Below, piece after piece: positions 58,869 through 64,000 of a DNA stretch of 64,000 bases (position 1 is its first letter; each line of letters starts with the position of its first letter). The translations under genes and the position numbers were made by a program. This DNA is from Pseudoselenomonas ruminantium (lineage in GTDB: Bacteria > Bacillota > Negativicutes > Selenomonadales > Selenomonadaceae), in assembly GCA_015058625.1 (NCBI GenBank), contig SVCA01000008.1, positions 1 to 64,000 of the forward strand, given 5' to 3'. A model generated the notes under the pieces. The model ran no database searches, was not told the DNA's origin, and saw only the letters and a list, made by a program, of their open reading frames with translations.

Positions 58869-60548
58869 TTATGCCAATCCGTATTTCCGTGCTTTAGCCG
58901 CCACCGTCTTGTGCGTGATTTTTAATTCCTTGGCAGCGGCATTGAAACTGCCACACTGTTTCAACGCCTTGGCAATGATGCGCTTCTCATATTCCTCCCA
59001 GGGGAGCACAGCGCTTTCCGTTTCGAGGCGCTGCACCTCTCTGTCCGCCGCTTCGCCCTTGATATAGGAAGGAAGTGCCGCCACCGTAATGGTGTCGCTG
59101 TCCATGAGGGTGATAACCCGTTCAATGACATTTTCCAATTCCCGCACATTGCCCAGCCATTTGTAGCGCATGAGGATGTCCATGGCCTCCGGGGTAATAC
59201 TGCGGACAGTCTTGCCGGTGCTGACGCTGATCTTCTCGATAAAATGCTCCACCAGCAGGGGAATGTCATCAATGCGGTCCCGAAGCGGCGGCAGGATGAT
59301 GGGAATGACATTGAGGCGGTAGTACAAATCATCGCGGAAGCTGCCGTCCTTCACCATATCTTCCAAATGGCGGTTGGTGGCGGCAATAATCCGCACATCC
59401 ACATGGACGGTTTCTTCGCCGCCGACGCGGTCAAACTCCTTCTGCTGCAATACACGCAGAAGCTTGACCTGCATCTTCTTGTCCATCTCGCCGATTTCAT
59501 CGAGGAAAATCGTGCCGTGGTCAGCCAGTTCAAACTTGCCGAGCTTGCGCTTCACCGCTCCGGTGAAAGCGCCTTTCTCATGGCCAAAGAGTTCCGATTC
59601 CAGCAAAGTCCCGGGAATGGCTCCGCAGTTCACGCGGATAAAGGGCCCTCTGCGCCGCTCACTGGCATAGTGAATGCCCTCGGCAATGACCTCCTTGCCC
59701 GTGCCGCTTTCCCCGCGAATCAGCACGGTGGCCGAGGATTGCGCCGCCTTGGAGGCCAATGCCAGCACGTCAATGACCTTGCCGCTTTTGCCGATATAGT
59801 TGGCAAAGGCGTTGGCGGTCTTTTTCGTGCGCAGAAGTTCCTGTTCCAAATACTCTGCTCTGGCTGATACCTGCGACAATCTGGCCATAAGGTTTTGCAG
59901 TTCCGTGATATCCTTGATGACCGATACAACACCCGCAATTTCACCGTTGATGAAGATGGGATTGACATTGGCTACAACTGTTGTGCCATCCTTCTTGCGG
60001 CTGATACTGCCAATGCGAGCCACGCCAGTGCGGAGCACCGCACAGCGGTTGCCGTCCGGCGCTGTCTTAAAGACATTCTGCCCCATGACCATCTCAGGCG
60101 TCTTATGGACAATGCGCAGATACGACGGATTGACATAGGTAATCTCCCCGGTTCTGTCCACCACGCAGATGCCGTCCTGCACCGCCTCCAAAATCATCTG
60201 CAGGCGTTCCTGCATCAAGGCATTTTCATGGAGCAGTTTATCCATCTCATGGATTTTTCCCGGCTCCCGCAGTTCGAAGTCGCCTTCCAAAAAGCGTACC
60301 ATCTCGTAGACTGCCTGCCGCCCGGCATCACCTTCCGCCGATACAAAGACCGAATCGCCCTTGCAAATTTTGAGCGCGACGAGCTTCATCAGGCTGCGCA
60401 TCTCAAACCGTTCACTGCGCTGGCTGCGCAAAAACAGAGGCGTTGCATATTTTTCGCCGAGTTCCCTTGCCCGCTGGACAATCATGGCCGCAATGCGGGC
60501 ATGTATGCCGCTTTCGTGGTGAACCACAGCTTCCTGTTCATACATCAT
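58869..60548 (-). CDS. Sigma-54-dependent activator with N-terminal HPr-like domain
   Basis: This 559-residue regulator has four parts. Residues 1-90 are an HPr-like domain, with HHESGIHAR at the active-His position (His16) and a Ser near RSLMKL comparable to Ser46. A PAS domain covers about 105-215 (GICVVDRTGEITYVNPSYL). The AAA+ domain (about 250-490) has Walker A GESGTGKE, the sigma-54 contact GAFTGA, and Walker B FLDEIGEM. A Fis-type helix-turn-helix ends the protein (NAAAKELKITHKTVAAKARKYGL). It lies upstream of ptsHI on the same strand, with activator-like palindromes starting 2 bp after its stop codon. Phosphorylation of the HPr-like domain could tie ptsHI expression to PTS flux; this is inference. 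Confidence 0.9.
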   Translation of the reverse strand: MMYEQEAVVHHESGIHARIAAMIVQRARELGEKYATPLFLRSQRSERFEMRSLMKLVALKICKGDSVFVSAEGDAGRQAVYEMVRFLEGDFELREPGKIHEMDKLLHENALMQERLQMILEAVQDGICVVDRTGEITYVNPSYLRIVHKTPEMVMGQNVFKTAPDGNRCAVLRTGVARIGSISRKKDGTTVVANVNPIFINGEIAGVVSVIKDITELQNLMARLSQVSARAEYLEQELLRTKKTANAFANYIGKSGKVIDVLALASKAAQSSATVLIRGESGTGKEVIAEGIHYASERRRGPFIRVNCGAIPGTLLESELFGHEKGAFTGAVKRKLGKFELADHGTIFLDEIGEMDKKMQVKLLRVLQQKEFDRVGGEETVHVDVRIIAATNRHLEDMVKDGSFRDDLYYRLNVIPIILPPLRDRIDDIPLLVEHFIEKISVSTGKTVRSITPEAMDILMRYKWLGNVRELENVIERVITLMDSDTITVAALPSYIKGEAADREVQRLETESAVLPWEEYEKRIIAKALKQCGSFNAAAKELKITHKTVAAKARKYGLA

Positions 60549-60791
60549 CTGGCCATCGTTCCTTTCTTCCCTTCATTATACTATAACTCTAGAGCAAAAT
60601 CAGCGAATAACAATAAGAATACAAATATTTATCTGCACAAATCCACGAGAATATGGTATACTGTGGGGGAAGGTTCGCTAATTTTGCACAAATGTGTAAA
60701 CACTGGCAGGAATTTTCCTATTATTGTCGAAAAGTTTATAAGATGGTGAGTTTATTTGCATAATGCTCACTTTCAGGAAGAGGTGAGAAAC
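60549..60791. promoter_or_regulatory. Divergent promoter region
   Basis: A TATACT box (60657-60662) for the plus-strand gene lies about 130 bp before its start; no strong -35 is visible. No gene. The activator at 58869 starts at the left edge. Confidence 0.4.
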
Positions 60792-61982
60792 ATGACATTT
60801 ATCCTGATAACAGGATCCATCATGGCCATCAGCATCTTCCTCATTTATCGGCTATGTCGCTTTTTTAACATCGAGATGAAGTGGACTTCGCTGGTGCTCT
60901 GTGCTGTGATGGCCTTCATCGTCAATGGCATGGCAATCACCATGAGTCCTTTCCTCGACCGCGGGCATTACCTGCGACTAGGGATATTGGTCATAACGGC
61001 AGCGGCAGTGGTGACAATCTTCAACGAACGAATGCTGCGCCGGGAGGAAGCTCTTGCTGGCAATTGCACAGTTCTGCCCACCGAGCAGCTGCCTGTGGAA
61101 GAAGAACCGCCGACAGAAGATATACTGCCGGCAGCAATGCAGGAACCTGTGGCTGAAACATCCCCGTCTGAACCTGCTGTTCCCGTGGAAACAGCTCAAG
61201 CAGAGCAGCCCGCAGCGGTTCAGGAAGTTCCCCCAGAAGAAAAATCAACCGCTCCGCAGAAGAGCAACGAAGCCGAAAAAGCTGTCGAAGAAGCAAAATT
61301 AGCAGCTCAGGCTATCGCGGAAAAAGAAGCCAAGCTGGCAGCAGAGAAGGCCGAAAAAGAAGCCCAGGCGATTGCCGAAGCCAAGGAGCGGGCTGAACAG
61401 AAAAAACGCGAAGCAGCTGCCCGCAAGAAAGCAGAGGCCGAGGCGAAGGCCAAAGCCGCTGCCGAAGCAAAGATTCGGGCAGAAGCAGAGGAAAAAGCGC
61501 GTCAGGCAGCTGCCGAAAAGGCCCGTCAGGAACAGGAGCGTGCCGCCAGGCAAAAAGCCCACGAACAGGAACTCAAGCAGGAACTTTCCTCTATGGACAG
61601 CCTCGATGCCATTTTGGACTTTGCTTACGAAGCCAAGGATGCACAACCCAAAGATGCCATCTTTGCTTATCACGAAGCCATTTCCCGCTACGGCGACGAC
61701 GACTACACACCGTTCCTCGTCATCGAGCTGGGCAACCTTTACAAAGAACAAGCCAATTACAGCGGTGCCATCGCCGCTTACAAACAGGCACTTACCATGC
61801 CTATCATTGCCAAAAACGATGCCATGTGTCAGGAGTTCACCAAGAACATCCACTATCTGGGCACCGTTCAGGATATACTTGCCAAACATGCTGCGCTTTC
61901 TACGCCTTTCCCGCAAATTCCGGGAGATATCATGCAGGAAATCGAAACCGAATTCCAGGCTCACAGTGGCAGCGCAAAATAA
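60792..61982 (+). CDS. TolA-like membrane protein with Ala/Lys/Glu coil and TPR end
   Basis: This 396-residue protein has three hydrophobic segments at the N-terminus (about 1-85), a Pro/Glu-rich linker, a long Ala-Lys-Glu-Arg helix (about 165-285) like that of TolA, and a C-terminal part with TPR-like helices (KDAIFAYHEAI, YSGAIAAYKQAL). Function is unknown; the layout suggests an envelope-spanning or scaffold protein. ATG 60792 follows AAGAGGTG. The next gene starts 15 bp after its stop, so they form an operon. Confidence 0.7.
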   Translation: MTFILITGSIMAISIFLIYRLCRFFNIEMKWTSLVLCAVMAFIVNGMAITMSPFLDRGHYLRLGILVITAAAVVTIFNERMLRREEALAGNCTVLPTEQLPVEEEPPTEDILPAAMQEPVAETSPSEPAVPVETAQAEQPAAVQEVPPEEKSTAPQKSNEAEKAVEEAKLAAQAIAEKEAKLAAEKAEKEAQAIAEAKERAEQKKREAAARKKAEAEAKAKAAAEAKIRAEAEEKARQAAAEKARQEQERAARQKAHEQELKQELSSMDSLDAILDFAYEAKDAQPKDAIFAYHEAISRYGDDDYTPFLVIELGNLYKEQANYSGAIAAYKQALTMPIIAKNDAMCQEFTKNIHYLGTVQDILAKHAALSTPFPQIPGDIMQEIETEFQAHSGSAK

Positions 61983-61997
61983 TTGGAGGAATTTTTA

Positions 61998-62909
61998 ATG
62001 AAGAAAAGTGTAGAAATCCTTGGTCTTCCTATCATCAGCATTACGGAAGGCCGCGAGCTGGGCGTCAGCAAAACGCTCCTTATCGATGCTAAGAACGGCA
62101 CGGTAGCAGCTATCACCATCGAAGATGCTGACTGGTACCGCGGTGTAAAACTCATTCCCTATGAGTCCGTTATTGCTATCGGTGACGATGCCGTAACCAT
62201 CACCAACAGCGAAAACATCCTGACGCTGGATGCTGCTGGCGACTACGAAGCTCTGCTGGATGAAAATATCCGCATTATCGACACCAAAGCCATCACCAAG
62301 TCCGGTACGATTCAGGGCAAAGTAACGGAACTCTACATCGGCGACGATGGCAAAATTGAAAAATGCGAAATCACTGCACCCGATGGCACCACTTCCGACA
62401 TTGCAACCGACCAGATTTCCATCTTCGGTAAGCAGGTAACGGTTATTGACCCCACCGGGGAAAAAAAAAATAATGTAATGCCCAGTGCTCCTGAGGCTCC
62501 GAAAGCTGCTCCCGCACAGCCGGAAGCTCCGAAGGCCGAAGCAGCACCGAAAGCTGAGGAAGCTCCCAAGGCTGCTGAACCTGCCAAGGCAGAAGAAGCA
62601 CCGAAGGCTGCTGCTCCGAAAGAAGAAGCAAAACCAGAACCCAAGAAGGAAGCTCCGAAGGCTGCTCCTGCTCCCAAGGCTGAGCCCAAGAAAGAGGCTC
62701 CGAAAGCAGATGCCGCTAAACAGGCCGCTGCTGACAAAGCGTCCGAAGAACGCCATCGCCGATTTCTCCTGGGTAAGAAGGCCGCTCGCGACATTAAGAT
62801 GGATAACGGCATCGTTATCGTAGAAGCAGGTCAGGACATCACCGAGGAAGTTCTCCAGAAGGCAAAACTGGCTAACAAGTTCATCGAACTTTCCATGAAC
62901 GTACAGTAA
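61998..62909 (+). CDS. PRC-barrel protein with Ala/Pro/Lys linker and A10 tract
   Basis: This 303-residue protein has two PRC-barrel-like domains (about 1-75 and 85-150, with VEILGLPIISITEGRELG and GTIQGKVTELYIGDDGKIE), a linker of PKAE/APKA repeats (about 160-255), and a C-terminal small domain ending in KFIELSMNVQ. No signal or membrane segment. The codons E-K-K-N (62460-62471) contain ten A residues; one extra A would create a TAA stop directly after the barrels. ATG 61998 follows TTGGAGGAA. Function unknown; PRC barrels bind RNA or partner proteins. Confidence 0.75.
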   Translation: MKKSVEILGLPIISITEGRELGVSKTLLIDAKNGTVAAITIEDADWYRGVKLIPYESVIAIGDDAVTITNSENILTLDAAGDYEALLDENIRIIDTKAITKSGTIQGKVTELYIGDDGKIEKCEITAPDGTTSDIATDQISIFGKQVTVIDPTGEKKNNVMPSAPEAPKAAPAQPEAPKAEAAPKAEEAPKAAEPAKAEEAPKAAAPKEEAKPEPKKEAPKAAPAPKAEPKKEAPKADAAKQAAADKASEERHRRFLLGKKAARDIKMDNGIVIVEAGQDITEEVLQKAKLANKFIELSMNVQ

Positions 62910-62916
62910 GATAACA

Positions 62917-62948
62917 AAAATCCCTTCCGCAGATTGCGGAGGGGATTT
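62917..62948 (+). terminator. Terminator after the PRC-barrel gene
   Basis: The stem AAAATCCCTTCCGC/GCGGAGGGGATTTT is followed by TT. It ends the two-gene operon from 60792. Confidence 0.85.
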
Positions 62949-63044
62949 TTTCGTGCGGGCAGGAATACTTTCCCCTTATCGCGAAATAGTAACAAAAACG
63001 CAGATGTTTCGTGGCAGGAAAAGGCAGGAAAGGATGAGATTCTT

Positions 63045-64000
63045 ATGCACAAGCCACAGGGAAGTATCAAGACATTGTTCGTGGTCAGCATCATTCTGCT
63101 GACCGGTATACTGCTTGCCATTCAAACCTTTATCAACATTGGGCAGTTCAAAGGCAGTATGGAAGAGCAGGTTAAAGCCACCCTGACCGAGCAGTCCGGC
63201 TCCATTGCCGGGAAACTTGACCAGCGCATTTTGCAGGTAGCTCAGAAAACCGCAGGGCTGGCCAGCGGCGTCACCCAGCTGAAAACTTACGACACAGATG
63301 TAATGTACGGCATGGCGGACGGTTATGTGCTCTCTGACCCGCTGATTATCGGCAGCGGCTTCTGGTTCGAGCCCTTCGCCTATCAGGCAGACATCGATTA
63401 TTTTGGCCCCTACCGCGCCAAGAACAACAACGGTTCCGTGGATTTGGACATGGAGTACAGCAACGCCGAATACGGCTACACCAAATTCGACTGGTATCAG
63501 AATGCCATGAAGGCCCCCGGCAAGGTAGCCTGGACCGGCCCCTATCTTGACGAGATGAGCGGCACCACGATGCTGACCAGCGCCGCCGCCGTGCAGAAGA
63601 ACGGCAAAAACGTGGGCACCGTCACCGTGGATATCGGCATCACCGAACTCGAAGACTATGTCAAAGGCATTCAGGTCGGACAGAACGGCTACGCCTTCCT
63701 CGTCAGTCAGGAAGGTTTCTATCTGGCTTCCCGTGACGACAGCAAGAACATGAAGGCCAAAATCACCGAAGAATCCTCTCCAGAACTGGCCTCCCTCGGG
63801 CAAAAGATTGTCGGCCTCACGGAAGTTTCCCTGACGGAAAGCGATGTATTTGGCGAGGACAGTTATGTGATGGCCGCACCACTCTGTATCGACAACATGA
63901 AACTGGTACTTGTGGCGCCCAAGGCCGACTATACCGGCCCCATCACCAAATCCATCTACCTCAGCATCATTATGGCCGCTCTGGTCATGCTCATCCTCTG
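63045..64000 (+). CDS. dCache-domain membrane sensor, truncated by the window edge
   Basis: The visible 318 residues have an N-terminal membrane span (about 9-30), a periplasmic dCache domain (about 35-290, with SGFWFEP, a WTGPY segment and GTVTVDIGI...GYAFLVSQEG), and the start of a second membrane span at the window end. This is the front part of a methyl-accepting chemotaxis protein or a similar sensor; the output domain is outside. AGGATGAG lies 6 bp before the ATG. Confidence 0.85.
   Translation, partial: MHKPQGSIKTLFVVSIILLTGILLAIQTFINIGQFKGSMEEQVKATLTEQSGSIAGKLDQRILQVAQKTAGLASGVTQLKTYDTDVMYGMADGYVLSDPLIIGSGFWFEPFAYQADIDYFGPYRAKNNNGSVDLDMEYSNAEYGYTKFDWYQNAMKAPGKVAWTGPYLDEMSGTTMLTSAAAVQKNGKNVGTVTVDIGITELEDYVKGIQVGQNGYAFLVSQEGFYLASRDDSKNMKAKITEESSPELASLGQKIVGLTEVSLTESDVFGEDSYVMAAPLCIDNMKLVLVAPKADYTGPITKSIYLSIIMAALVMLIL

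Noticed and set aside
62976..63803. A 275-codon open frame on the minus strand near the right edge
   Set aside because: The plus strand encodes a dCache sensor with a proper start and signal; the minus frame has no support.

Overview
The window looks like chromosome of a diderm Firmicute of the Negativicutes, most likely Selenomonas or a close relative. Two signals combine. The first is Gram-positive-type gene order and content: walJ-htrA-rlmH, xpaC-telA, korDABC, metNIQ. The second is an outer membrane: ADP-heptose and LPS core genes, a short LptD-like protein, an O-antigen ligase and a YadA-type trimeric autotransporter. The genus is inferred from gene content, not from a marker gene.

Layout. 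1-7124: a region of structured repeats into which a 6.2 kb IS4-type element (577-6758) has inserted. It has 19-bp terminal inverted repeats and a 10-bp target duplication, and carries a trimeric autotransporter adhesin and a CoiA-like protein as passengers. 7125-13703: a PASTA transpeptidase, telA, xpaC, rlmH, htrA and walJ. 13704-17229: hairpin repeats, pyruvate kinase and an orphan FliD-like protein. 17230-29109: korDABC, purA, purB, metNIQ, an NSS transporter and serS. 29261-48444: an LPS/surface-glycan region, nearly all on the minus strand, with a low-GC segment (about 29.2-34.9 kb) that holds a frameshifted IS66 and a glycosyltransferase with a G10 tract. 48617-56434: aspartase, a DASS dicarboxylate transporter, a divergent GlnK/GlnL-like two-component system, a cluster of six DnaA boxes and a diguanylate cyclase. 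56496-64000: ptsI, ptsH, a sigma-54 activator with an HPr-like domain, a TolA/TPR-like protein, a PRC-barrel protein and the start of a dCache sensor.

The strongest candidates for something undescribed are these. (1) A self-contained PTS control circuit: an HPr-PAS-AAA+-Fis activator lies upstream of ptsHI, with two good -24/-12 promoters and three 15-bp palindromes between them. (2) Families of long intergenic hairpins whose caps are conserved while their arms differ in sequence but stay complementary; G-U wobbles follow the orientation of the cap, which suggests functional RNA or single-stranded DNA structures. (3) The adhesin-carrying IS4-type transposon. (4) A DnaA-box cluster at a change of gene orientation, in a window rich in genes that lie near the origin in Bacillus.

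How the genes work together: hldA, gmhB, hldC and hldD make ADP-heptose, two GT9 enzymes add it to the LPS inner core, two LtaS-like enzymes probably decorate the glycan, WaaL joins O-antigen and the LptD-like protein places LPS in the outer membrane. AspA and the DASS carrier fit aspartate/fumarate-malate-succinate metabolism, probably under the adjacent two-component system. No tRNA, rRNA or CRISPR array was recognised.
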